DNA of 64,000 nt from CAYLHX01 sp964383675 (lineage in GTDB: Bacteria > Patescibacteriota > Gracilibacteria > UBA1369 > LOWO2-01-FULL-3). The number at the start of each line of letters is the position of its first letter. The first letter of the stretch is position 1. The stretch spans positions 1 through 64,000 of the forward strand of contig CAYLHX010000001.1 in the NCBI GenBank assembly GCA_964383675.1, written 5' to 3'. The translations under genes and the position numbers were made by a program. Positions 10,672 to 19,277 of this stretch are shown here, one piece after another. The notes below the pieces were generated by a model that was not told the DNA's origin, did not search any database, and saw only the letters and a list, made by a program, of their open reading frames with translations.

Positions 10672-10699
10672 TTTTACATGTTAAACTACAGACTTTGGC

Positions 10700-10728
10700 T
10701 TGCCGAAAACAATTGTAAATAGTATAGT
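10700..10728 (+). promoter_or_regulatory. metK-ahcY promoter
   Basis: TTGCCG (10700-10705), a 17-nt spacer and TATAGT (10723-10728). The expected start is about 25 nt before the metK ATG. The 89-nt intergenic region is too short for a known SAM riboswitch, and none is seen. Confidence 0.55.
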
Positions 10729-10760
10729 TCGATTCAACCAATATTAGAAGTTGAAATTTT

Positions 10761-11945
10761 ATGGCGAATTATTTGTTTACATCTGAGTCGGTTACCGAGG
10801 GACATCCTGACAAAATTTGTGATCAGATTTCGGATGCCATTTTGGATGCGATTTTAAAAGATGATCCGGAAGGAGCATGTTGCTGTGAAGTGTTTACGAC
10901 CACCGGTTTGGTGGTGGTGGGAGGAGAAATTACCACTAAAACTTACGTGGATATTCCAAAGATTGTGCGTGGTGTTTTGGAAGACATTGGATATACAAAT
11001 GATGCTTACGGCATTGACTGCCGCAGTTGTGGCGTTTTGGTGACCGTTGATGAGCAGAGTAACGATATCGCTCAGGGAGAAAAAGAAGAAGCCAGCCCGC
11101 ATAAGGCTCAGGGAGCCGGCGATCAGGGAATGATGTTCGGTTTTGCCTGTAAAGAAACCGCTGAATTAATGCCTCTGCCTATTATGCTGGCCCATGGCCT
11201 AACTCGAAGATTAGCCCAAGTGCGTAAAGAAAAGATTTTGCCTTATCTACGACCGGATGGAAAGAGTCAGGTGACGGTGGAGTATGAGGATGATAAACCG
11301 TTACGTGTAGATACTGTGGTAGTTGCTGCACAGCATGATCCGGAGATTAGCCTGGAGAAGCTGCGCGAGGATGTAATTCGTGAAGTAATCAAACCGGTGT
11401 GTGGTGATTATTTGGATGCCAACACCAGATTCCTGATCAATGAAACCGGCAAGTTTGTAATGGGTGGGCCGCAGGCCGATACCGGAGTGACCGGAAGGAA
11501 AATAATCGTAGACACTTACGGCGGAATGGGGCGTCACGGAGGTGGAGCTTTCTCGGGCAAGGTGCCGAATAAACAGGATCGATCCGGAGCCTATATGGCA
11601 CGTTATGTGGCCAAAAATATTGTGGCCGCCGATTTGGCGGATAAGTGCGAAATTCAGGTATCGTACGCCATCGGCTATCCGGAGCCGGTGAGCTTGCGTA
11701 TAGATACTTTCGGGACCGGAAAGGTTGCCGAAGATATTTTGATTACAGCTGTGAGACAGGTGTTTGATTTAACACCGGCGGGCATTATCAGACAGTTGGA
11801 TCTAAAGAGACCGATTTATCGTCAAACCGCAGCTTACGGCCATTTTGGTCGCAGTGAATTTCCTTGGGAACAGACCAATATGGTCGAGCCCCTAACAACC
11901 GCAATCGCGCAAAAGTATCCGATAAAACCGTTATCAAATGATTAA
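10761..11945 (+). CDS. metK: S-adenosylmethionine synthetase
   Basis: A 394-aa enzyme making SAM from methionine and ATP. Landmarks in order: FTSESVTEGHPDKICDQISD (ATP and Mg2+ site), a Cys-rich insertion at GACCCEVF, GAGDQGMMFGFA (the family hexapeptide region), RPDGKSQVTVEY, TGRKIIVDTYGG and the late signature GGGAFSGKVPNKQDRSGAY with the P-loop-like Lys. Length is normal. It overlaps ahcY by 8 nt, so the two form one unit for the SAM/SAH cycle that serves methyltransferases such as the one at 54960-55709. Confidence 0.98.
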   Translation: MANYLFTSESVTEGHPDKICDQISDAILDAILKDDPEGACCCEVFTTTGLVVVGGEITTKTYVDIPKIVRGVLEDIGYTNDAYGIDCRSCGVLVTVDEQSNDIAQGEKEEASPHKAQGAGDQGMMFGFACKETAELMPLPIMLAHGLTRRLAQVRKEKILPYLRPDGKSQVTVEYEDDKPLRVDTVVVAAQHDPEISLEKLREDVIREVIKPVCGDYLDANTRFLINETGKFVMGGPQADTGVTGRKIIVDTYGGMGRHGGGAFSGKVPNKQDRSGAYMARYVAKNIVAADLADKCEIQVSYAIGYPEPVSLRIDTFGTGKVAEDILITAVRQVFDLTPAGIIRQLDLKRPIYRQTAAYGHFGRSEFPWEQTNMVEPLTTAIAQKYPIKPLSND

Positions 11946-13203
11946 AATTCCTGAATATGAAATTAAGGACATCTCTTTAGCCGAGCAAGGTCTTAAAAAT
12001 ATCGAGCTGGCGGAGATGCAGATGGGCGCGCTTTTAAAGGTGCGTGAAAAAATGGCGGCTGAAAAGCCTTTTGCCGGGATGCGCATTGCCATGGCTTTGC
12101 ATATCACCAAGGAAACAGCCGTATTGGTGCGCACTTTGGTGGCCGGTGGAGCGGAGATTTGGATTACGGGCTGTAATCCCCTTTCAACTCAGGACGATGT
12201 GGCGGCGGCTTTGGTGAGTGAGGGAATTCATGTATACGGTCATAAAGGCGAGAGCAATGAGGACTACTATAAATTTTTGAACTATATAATCGCTTGTAAG
12301 CCACATATCACCATCGATGACGGCTGTGATCTGGTTTCGGAGATTCACAAAAATCATCCGGAGCTGATTGACGATCTGATTGGCGGCTGTGAAGAGACAA
12401 CCACAGGCATTATTCGCCTGAAATCGATGGAGAAGGACAACGCCTTAAAATATCCGATTGTCGCGGTTAATGACAATAAGACCAAGCATTTGATGGATAA
12501 CTATTATGGTACCGGTCAATCCACTTTGGATGGTGTGCTGAGGGCTACAAACTTTATGTTTGCCGGGAAAACCGTGGTGGTGGTCGGTTACGGTTCGTGC
12601 GGTAAAGGTGTGGCCATGAGAGCCGAAGGTCTGGGGGCCAAGGTGATTGTAACTGAGGTGGATTACTTTAGAGCTCTGCAGGCGGTAATGGATGGCCATC
12701 GAGTGATGAAGATGGAAGAGGCGGCACCTTTGGGTGATCTGTTCGTGACGGTTACCGGCGACATTCATGTAATTACGCCGGAGCACGTAGCAAAAATGAA
12801 AAATGGCGCGATGCTGTGTAACAGTGGTCACTTTGATTGTGAAATCGATATTAAAGGGATTGAGTCGCTGGCAAAGAGCAAGAGGCCTGTGAGGCCCTTT
12901 ATGGATGAATACAGCCTGGAAAACGGCAACAGAGTGTTTGTACTCGGTGAAGGTCGCTTAATCAATCTGGCGGCCGCTGAGGGACATCCAAGCGACGTGA
13001 TGTCTTTAAGCTTCTGCGGACAAGCTCTGGCCTGTGAATATTTGGTGAAGAACAAAGGCCATTTGGAAAACAAGGTTTATGTTTTACCGGAAGAGATCGA
13101 TCAATACATCTCGAAGCTTCAGCTTGAAGCTCTGGGAATAGAGATCGATAAACTAACTCCCGAACAGGAAAAATATCTGCGCAGTTGGGAACATGGCACT
13201 TAA
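11938..13203 (+). CDS. ahcY: Adenosylhomocysteinase
   Basis: A 421-aa NAD-dependent hydrolase that splits S-adenosylhomocysteine into adenosine and homocysteine, relieving product inhibition of methyltransferases. Seen are the substrate-side motifs TKETAVLVRTLVAGGAE and GCNPLSTQDDVAAAL, the region EETTTGIIRL, the NAD-binding Rossmann loop VVVVGYGSCGKGVA and the GHFDCEID segment. The C-terminus is the short bacterial or archaeal form, without the 40-residue insertion found in some bacteria and plants. It is coupled to metK by an 8-nt overlap. Its stop codon directly abuts the stop of the convergent lipoprotein gene, leaving no room for a terminator between them. Confidence 0.97.
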   Translation: MIKIPEYEIKDISLAEQGLKNIELAEMQMGALLKVREKMAAEKPFAGMRIAMALHITKETAVLVRTLVAGGAEIWITGCNPLSTQDDVAAALVSEGIHVYGHKGESNEDYYKFLNYIIACKPHITIDDGCDLVSEIHKNHPELIDDLIGGCEETTTGIIRLKSMEKDNALKYPIVAVNDNKTKHLMDNYYGTGQSTLDGVLRATNFMFAGKTVVVVGYGSCGKGVAMRAEGLGAKVIVTEVDYFRALQAVMDGHRVMKMEEAAPLGDLFVTVTGDIHVITPEHVAKMKNGAMLCNSGHFDCEIDIKGIESLAKSKRPVRPFMDEYSLENGNRVFVLGEGRLINLAAAEGHPSDVMSLSFCGQALACEYLVKNKGHLENKVYVLPEEIDQYISKLQLEALGIEIDKLTPEQEKYLRSWEHGT

Positions 13204-13779
13204 CTACTGTTGAGGCACGACTATAAGCTGGCTGATTGTCATATTGATGTCGGTGCTAATGAAGACCGGTTGGATTTCCTCAACCGTGCTTTCATCTAGA
13301 CCGGCATCGTAGTTTTTCATGGCAAAGGTGGACTCTGTTGGAGTAACCTCATCAAAGTCGTATAGACCGCCGCCGCCTAGATAGATATAATTATCGGTAT
13401 CCTTAATCGGCTGGTAGCCGGAGATGAAGACACCGTCATCCGGTCGGAAGGGAGCGGTTATTTCAATACTAACCTCAGCACCGGGCGCGACTGCCGGAAT
13501 GGTGAAGGCCTGAAAAATGTCTTCACGTTCCTCGGCTTCGTTGATGAACGGTTGAGTGTCTCCGTTTTTTAGAAGTGATTTAAGAGATTCATTAGCTTCT
13601 TGGCCTTCAAAATTAAAGAAGGTATCGGAGCCGTGCAGGAAATATACTCCTTCATTTAATTCGTAATTCTCGCTGATGTTTTTTAGTGTGAGGGTGAAGG
13701 TATAAGAAGAGGGGGTGCAGGCACTGAAAATAGAAAGTGTCAGTAAAGAAATCACTGAGGTTTTTAGTAGTCTTTTCAT
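13204..13779 (-). CDS. Spondin-N-like lipoprotein
   Basis: This 191-aa protein has a lipoprotein-like N-terminus (MKRLLKTSVISLLTLSIFSAC, with Cys at about residue 21; Phe at -3 is unusual for a lipobox). The rest resembles bacterial Spondin_N domain proteins: an opening strand YTFTLTLKNISENYELNEGVYFLH, then SLKSLLKNGDT, then AFTIPAVAPGAEVSIEI and DDGVFISGYQPI. Spondin domains are beta-sandwiches associated with extracellular adhesion. The bacterial versions have no assigned function. It is likely exported and lipid-anchored at the cell surface. It is a single gene transcribed towards ahcY. The family call is by pattern recognition, so moderate confidence. Confidence 0.65.
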   Translation of the reverse strand: MKRLLKTSVISLLTLSIFSACTPSSYTFTLTLKNISENYELNEGVYFLHGSDTFFNFEGQEANESLKSLLKNGDTQPFINEAEEREDIFQAFTIPAVAPGAEVSIEITAPFRPDDGVFISGYQPIKDTDNYIYLGGGGLYDFDEVTPTESTFAMKNYDAGLDESTVEEIQPVFISTDINMTISQLIVVPQQ

Positions 13780-13856
13780 TTTGGGATCTTTAAGTGTTTT
13801 TCGCTTGGATTATAGCTGTTTTTGCCTTTAATTACAAATCAAGAATATTCGGGCAC

Positions 13857-13912
13857 TAAAAAACCCGCCCCTCCAGGGCGCCCGTAGGCGCCCGGAGTAA
13901 AGCGGGTTTTAG
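13857..13912 (-). terminator. Strong terminator of the S-layer gene
   Basis: On the minus strand, AAAACCCGCTTT...GCGGGTTTTTT forms a long stem enclosing a second stem, GGGCGCC-TACG-GGCGCCC, and is followed by six Ts. It lies about 40 nt past the S-layer stop at 13952. Confidence 0.88.
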
Positions 13913-13951
13913 ACTAATGTTTAGTCAGAGTTTCAAGAGTGAAGTAAACGA

Positions 13952-16900
13952 TTAGTTAGATACCTTCTTAGATGCGGTTGGACCACCATCAACTAGGTAA
14001 CCGTTGTGGTAATCAGCACTTGAAGAAGTGTGAGAACCTTGGTTTGGTTGATCACTCCATACGAAGCGAGCACCAACGTCTGCTAGAGCAGCAGATGTTC
14101 TAGTCAATGTTGTACTTCCGTCAGCATCGGTAGGTGAGGAGGTGTCAACAATTACACGTGTAGATACACTGTTATTGTCTTGGTCTCCTTGATCGGCTGT
14201 AGTAGCACGTAGTTCGTAAGTCTTGGTATTACCATCTCCAACTTCCTGTACGGTTGTCAGATCGATAACAACTAGACCACTTGAAACTTCAGAGTTTGCG
14301 TCTTCGTCCTCACCAACGTAAGGTACGATTTCTACGTCAGCACCACCGTTGGCATCAAGAGTCCAAGTACCAGCAGGATCTACTGTTATTGTGTCATTAG
14401 CGTAGTCGACTGCTGTGATGGTTACAATTTGATCACCAACTACTGCAGCAGCACCTTCAGATAGACGTAGAGTTTGACCTACTATGTAGTCTGTGGCGTC
14501 AGCAACAGTTAATGATTCAGCAGCAGAGTCGGCAGCTGTAACACCGATAGTAACACCTGTTTCAGCAGCTGTAGCACCAAGTGTTGGGTTTTCGATTACG
14601 TTACCTTGAGAATCAACTTCCCTAAGTTCGAATGTACCAACGTTGGTATCAGTCTGGCTGATATCAAATGTAACTCTTGACCAGGTGATATCACCTGCAT
14701 CGTCAGCTGTGATAGAGAATCTGTAGATCTCTTCAGCAGCGAATCCAAGATCACTATCGTGTAGTGCAGCGGAAGCTAGTGTTGGAGCAGATGCGTAAAG
14801 AACCATGGCATCACCGGCAATTCTGGTGAAGTCCGGTAGGATGATATAGTCTCCAGCGGATGGAGCAACGTCCCAAGTTGTAGCAGGAGTAACAACAACG
14901 GTTGTTGAAGTTACCGCAGTTACTGTAGCGGCACCAGCTTCGTTTGTACCATCAGCGTAAACATAGTTTCCTGCAGCGATAGCGTCACCAGCTTCAAGAC
15001 CGTGACCGGCAGCTACAGTTAATGTTATAGGCTCAGAGTTACCGATGGCAGCATCTGTAGCATCATCATCGTAGTCTAGGTCAACAGCTGTAGATAGTGC
15101 AGCGAAGAACAATTCATCAGTTGCAACAGCGTCAAAACCGGCAGCAGCCACTTTTTCTACTGTAACAGTTGTTGAAGTTGTACCGATAACTTTTACCAAT
15201 CCGTTAGCTACACCTGTACCGGTGTCAACAGATAGTAGAGTATCGCCAACAAGTAGTTCGTCGGTATCACCACTGGCAAGTGTGTAAACAACATCAGAAG
15301 TTACTCCACCAGCCTCAGCGGTAACAGCGTTAGCTACCCATCCGGCGTCACTTCCAACAGTTGTACCTGTGTAAGTAATGCTGGCAGCAGGTAGATCTGT
15401 ACCGGTGCTCTTAGAGATAGCCTCAACATTGTTGTCGTTTGAAGCTGTGATTAGGTTTGTAACCGCAGCTTGTACGGTTAGACCACTATGTTGAATTTCA
15501 GTGATGTTGTTGAACTTAGCCTTAACAGTGAATCTCTCATTGTCTTCAGCCTCGATCAAAGGTCTCTTAGCTTCAGCGATAGTGAAGGCACCTTGTGCAT
15601 AGGTACCAACATCGATCAAACTAGCATCGTCAAGCAGTGTTCCGGCTTCATCGTATAGAGCAAGTCCACTTACACGGCTAGCTAGACTATCGTCAGCGAA
15701 TCTTACACGTAGTTCCTTAACCCAGATGTCATCATCTTCAGCAAGGAATTTGTAAGTAGCGATTGGTTGCCAGTCGCTTGTGCTAACGATTAGGTCTGTA
15801 TCTTCAGTACTTGGGTCAATAACGATTGTTAGAGTACCTCCGTCAGTAACTGTGAAAGAAACAGACTGTAATGGGTTTGCAGCAGATAGAGCAACACCAC
15901 CTTCAGTAACGGTAGAGTCATCACCATCAGCATCTTCAGCGTTAACTGAATCAAGTTCCATTACGAATGTCTCAGGTGCAACAGCACTTTGAGAAACATC
16001 ACAGAATAGGTCTACTGTAAGTTGACCACTTTGCTCAACTGTCCAGAAGTCCTCATCAAGATCATCGTAAGTCATTGAAGCGTCACCATCTGTAGCGGCT
16101 GTATCAGGATCACTGAAATCTTCTTCGTCAGAGATTACAGCACCTTCTTCGTCTTTGAATACACAGTTACTTACAACAGAAGCATCTGTCAAAGTACCTG
16201 ATTGACCGAAGGTAAGATCCTTGATCATAGTATCTTCAACGTCGTTGGCGTCGAATACGATAGTCATCATGTGTCTATCTTGAGCACCTTGGATAAGAGG
16301 CTCGTTGTTTACGTTACCGTCAGTTCTGCTTACATCAACTGTAGCAGCACCAACAGTGAACTCAGCACTAGTAGTTGAACCACCAGTAATGTCAGTTGTA
16401 CCTACGGTATCACCGTTAGCGATGTATTCAGCTGTAACCTCGGAAGAACCGTCGTAAGTTGCAGAGAACTCATCGTCTGTAGTCGCGTCCGGAGTTACAT
16501 CCACAACGAAACTTAGTAGGTGAACACCGGCATCGATAGTCCAGCTGGAATCGAAAGTTACAGCGGCGTGAGTAGCAGTAGTACCTACTGTAGCGTTAGA
16601 TTCGCTGGCAACAGTTGTACCTTCGGAAGCAGGCTCACCAACTTCGTGAAGTACAAGTCTGAAGTCATCGAATGTTGTGTTAACACCAGCTAGAGCTAGA
16701 GCGGCAGTTCCATAAGCACTTCCGGCGTCGTTAGCGTTAAGAGAGAATCCTAGAGATTCAATCTTGATCGCTTGGTCGGTAGTAACTCTTAGAGTCAAGA
16801 TATCCAGATCATCTGTATCAGATGCAACAGTTTGTACCTGTCTGCTAGATGAATCTTTAGCGAAAGCCAGTTTACCAGCGTTAACTGTGTATGTGTTCAA

Positions 16901-18505
16901 GTTAACGTTGCTGGCAATGTTTTCAGTTGGTTCTGGGCTAGAATCGTCAGTAACGATTGGAGCAACACCTTCTTCACCGACAGCTTCGATCATAAGATCG
17001 CTAGCTTCGTCAAGAGCGAAGATAACTGTTTCACCATCGGAACCACCGATAACGTCACATCTTACTTCAAAGGTTCTGTTGTCACCATCAGCAATCAGGT
17101 AACCACCTTCTAGAACCATCAAAGCTACGTAACCACCTACCGCACCAGCTTGGTCCGAAATTAGGTTGTTACTTTGATAAAGTCCACATGTTGTAAGATT
17201 TTCATCATCGAGAGTACCGTTCTGTTCAAGCATTACACCCTTTAGAAGAACGTCTGTATCATTGCTGTCAGCTTGATCGTATAGTCTGAATTCACCAACC
17301 TCTTTTTGAACCTCACCAACGTCTACAGTGTTACCAGATCCGTTAGCTACGAATCCAACAGCACCGATAGAGTAGTCAGCTACTGGTCTTTCGTTACCGA
17401 AAGCTGGGAATTCCCCAGAAGTTTCAGAAGCGTTTGAATCCACATCATCAGCCGAAGCGATACCGAAAGAGTGAGATGTGGCAGCAGATGCACCTTGGAT
17501 AGATGTCATAATTTTAACATCTACAGAGTCACCGGCTGGGATCATAAGTCCACCATTTGGGATAGCAAGAAGAGCAGTGTCGTCGTTTCTCAAACTTCCT
17601 TTAACACTTACTCTACCCATTCCTTCAACTTCCAACCAAACGTCATCGAAGATATCGTTGTTTCCTTGGATATCTCCTGTAACAACAACCTCGGATACCA
17701 CTACGGCATCATCAAGAGACGTGAAAGTCAGAGTTGTGTAGTGAACAGAGTTAGCACTGGTAGGTGTAGATTTTGAAGCAGGAGTATCTTCAGATACTTC
17801 TACCCAAAGACCACCACCAACTGCCGGTACATCATCGTCATCATCCATATCGTCATCATCGTCCATGTCATCGTCATCATCCATATCATCATCTTCTACA
17901 TCTGGATTTGCAGCACCAACTACCATTTTAACTAGTTGTTCTCTAGTAACAGGGTCAGCCGGACCGAATGTTCCATCAGCGTAACCGTTAACTACTCCCC
18001 ATGCAGACAAAGTCTTCACGAAGTTGTAGAACCAGTCACCTGAAGCAACATCTGGAAAATCCTTTCCTCCTAGATTTTCAGGAAGATCGAAGGCGTTAAC
18101 AACTACCTTTGCAGCACTCGCACGATTTAGTGAACCAGCTGGATCAAATGTTCCATCTGGATTACCACTTACCCATCCAAGATGAGTAGCAGTAGTTACG
18201 TGTGCAGCAAAGTAAGCGTCAACCGGAACGTCTGGGTAAAGCTCTTCAGCTTCATCCAGTTCAACTCCTGTGGCTTGTACCAACATAACGATTGCGTCAG
18301 CTCTGTTTACGTTAGCGGCCGGATTAAAGGCCTCTTTCGCAGAGTCAACCCAACCTTCGCTTGCAGCTTGCTCAACATATGGGTAAGACCACATGTCTGG
18401 AGTCACGTCTGCAAACGTTGCAGCTAGGGCAACGTTGGTAACCGCAAGAGACGAAAGAATTGCAACCACTCCTAGTGATGCAATTAACTTGCGCAGTTTA
18501 ATCAT
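13952..18505 (-). CDS. Probable major S-layer protein with N-terminal SLH domains
   Basis: This 1517-aa exported protein has a classical signal peptide (KLRKLIASLGVVAILSSL, cleavage after NVALA) and three SLH domains at about residues 30-205 (DMWSYPYVEQAASEGWV, LNRASAAKVVV, VTREQLVKMVV). An Asp-rich linker of repeated MDDDDD follows at about 205-230. The rest is a long Thr/Ser/Ala/Asp-rich, Lys-poor beta-rich region. The C-terminus ends in a Trp/His/Tyr-rich tail (FVWSDQPNQGSH, YHNGYLVDGG). It is transcribed alone, with its own promoter and a strong terminator, and codon choice is visibly more uniform than in neighbours (Ala and Thr codons mostly GCA/GCT and ACA/ACT), suggesting very high expression. 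The acidic region may bind calcium. It is the best candidate for the lattice-forming S-layer subunit. That role is inference, while the SLH domains are clear. Confidence 0.88.
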   Translation of the reverse strand: MIKLRKLIASLGVVAILSSLAVTNVALAATFADVTPDMWSYPYVEQAASEGWVDSAKEAFNPAANVNRADAIVMLVQATGVELDEAEELYPDVPVDAYFAAHVTTATHLGWVSGNPDGTFDPAGSLNRASAAKVVVNAFDLPENLGGKDFPDVASGDWFYNFVKTLSAWGVVNGYADGTFGPADPVTREQLVKMVVGAANPDVEDDDMDDDDDMDDDDDMDDDDDVPAVGGGLWVEVSEDTPASKSTPTSANSVHYTTLTFTSLDDAVVVSEVVVTGDIQGNNDIFDDVWLEVEGMGRVSVKGSLRNDDTALLAIPNGGLMIPAGDSVDVKIMTSIQGASAATSHSFGIASADDVDSNASETSGEFPAFGNERPVADYSIGAVGFVANGSGNTVDVGEVQKEVGEFRLYDQADSNDTDVLLKGVMLEQNGTLDDENLTTCGLYQSNNLISDQAGAVGGYVALMVLEGGYLIADGDNRTFEVRCDVIGGSDGETVIFALDEASDLMIEAVGEEGVAPIVTDDSSPEPTENIASNVNLNTYTVNAGKLAFAKDSSSRQVQTVASDTDDLDILTLRVTTDQAIKIESLGFSLNANDAGSAYGTAALALAGVNTTFDDFRLVLHEVGEPASEGTTVASESNATVGTTATHAAVTFDSSWTIDAGVHLLSFVVDVTPDATTDDEFSATYDGSSEVTAEYIANGDTVGTTDITGGSTTSAEFTVGAATVDVSRTDGNVNNEPLIQGAQDRHMMTIVFDANDVEDTMIKDLTFGQSGTLTDASVVSNCVFKDEEGAVISDEEDFSDPDTAATDGDASMTYDDLDEDFWTVEQSGQLTVDLFCDVSQSAVAPETFVMELDSVNAEDADGDDSTVTEGGVALSAANPLQSVSFTVTDGGTLTIVIDPSTEDTDLIVSTSDWQPIATYKFLAEDDDIWVKELRVRFADDSLASRVSGLALYDEAGTLLDDASLIDVGTYAQGAFTIAEAKRPLIEAEDNERFTVKAKFNNITEIQHSGLTVQAAVTNLITASNDNNVEAISKSTGTDLPAASITYTGTTVGSDAGWVANAVTAEAGGVTSDVVYTLASGDTDELLVGDTLLSVDTGTGVANGLVKVIGTTSTTVTVEKVAAAGFDAVATDELFFAALSTAVDLDYDDDATDAAIGNSEPITLTVAAGHGLEAGDAIAAGNYVYADGTNEAGAATVTAVTSTTVVVTPATTWDVAPSAGDYIILPDFTRIAGDAMVLYASAPTLASAALHDSDLGFAAEEIYRFSITADDAGDITWSRVTFDISQTDTNVGTFELREVDSQGNVIENPTLGATAAETGVTIGVTAADSAAESLTVADATDYIVGQTLRLSEGAAAVVGDQIVTITAVDYANDTITVDPAGTWTLDANGGADVEIVPYVGEDEDANSEVSSGLVVIDLTTVQEVGDGNTKTYELRATTADQGDQDNNSVSTRVIVDTSSPTDADGSTTLTRTSAALADVGARFVWSDQPNQGSHTSSSADYHNGYLVDGGPTASKKVSN
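17829..17896 (-). repeat. 18-bp imperfect tandem repeat encoding MDDDDD
   Basis: About three and a half tandem units, read on the minus strand as ATGGACGATGATGACGAT with synonymous variation, encode the acidic linker after the SLH domains. The short repeat could expand or contract in frame without breaking the protein. Confidence 0.85.
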
Positions 18506-19277
18506 ACTCTTTATGGTTAAGTATTAATTTATATAAAAGGCGAACAGATAAAAAGTTTTTAAAGGGGTTCATAAAGTTTTGTCAAACCCTATATATGATA
18601 GGTGCCCGACAAAACAGTTTTATTTCTGAAAGGTGTTTTGTATATTCACAATTTTTTCATAGGCTCCGCCGGAGCCCTTACTCGTGTCCCCTGATTGTTA
18701 AAGATCCAATTTTCAGTTATCCAGACACTAACTGGTAGTGACTGGTTCGTAAATTTAGCTAATCAACCTCTGGACGCTTTTTGCCTTTTCTTACAATACT
18801 TTTCAATCGTCCGAGCAATATAAATCCCTTTCGCCTGATCAAAGATGAATTTATCAAAGTGACTAGTCAGCGTCAATAATTTTAGATGGTTGAGTAATCG
18901 GATTTTAAATAAATGAACGTCGTTGCAATCGGTGCATTCGGGCGGTATATCGAGCTTTTTCGCCTTTTTTCAGCCATTTTACAGGGCGGAAACTGCTCGT
19001 AATATATAACTGTGTTAGTTACGTTTTGTTTCTAAAAAGGGGGTGACATATTTGTCGTATATTGTGGGGTTAAAGTTTGCTTATTGGCTATTGACTGCTT
19101 CGATTTTGTTTTATGCTTAATCGTGGCTGTTTTTCGTACGCTAGTTATAACGAGTTCGGGGTGCTTTTGTTACTGAGTTTTTCTGAATTTTGAGTATCTA
19201 GATTTTTCGCTTAGTCGATTTGACTATTTCTGTTGAATGTTTTACAAAAAATATATGCTTTGTCTATTTACAAAAAT
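18506..19277. other. 772-bp intergenic region between divergent S-layer and glycosyltransferase genes
   Basis: This is the longest gene-free stretch in the window. It holds the S-layer promoter and a short GC-rich hairpin (GGCTCC-GCC-GGAGCC, 18662-18676). On the minus strand, a 68-codon open stretch without ATG covers about 18766-18971. It encodes a CTDC motif followed by a basic helical sequence (FDKFIFDQAKGIYIARTIEK). This could be a remnant of a longer gene or chance. The right half (about 19000-19277) is T-rich on the plus strand and shows no gene. No tRNA or known riboswitch is recognised. Confidence 0.6.
18556..18585 (-). promoter_or_regulatory. S-layer gene promoter
   Basis: On the minus strand, a consensus -35 TTGACA (18580-18585) lies 18 nt before TAAAAA (18556-18561). 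The transcript would start about 45 nt before the ATG at 18505. The -10 is weak, but the -35 is perfect. Confidence 0.5.

Noticed and set aside
10672..10760. A possible SAM riboswitch before metK
   Set aside because: The gap is only 89 nt, holds the promoter, and shows no conserved SAM-I/II/III-like stems.
17820..17900. The repeated CATC-rich stretch as a possible CRISPR or regulatory repeat
   Set aside because: It is in-frame coding for MDDDDD units in the S-layer gene, with no spacers.
18766..18971. A protein gene for the CTDC-containing minus-strand stretch
   Set aside because: It has no ATG, only weak alternative starts, and no recognisable family, so it is mentioned only as content of the intergenic region.
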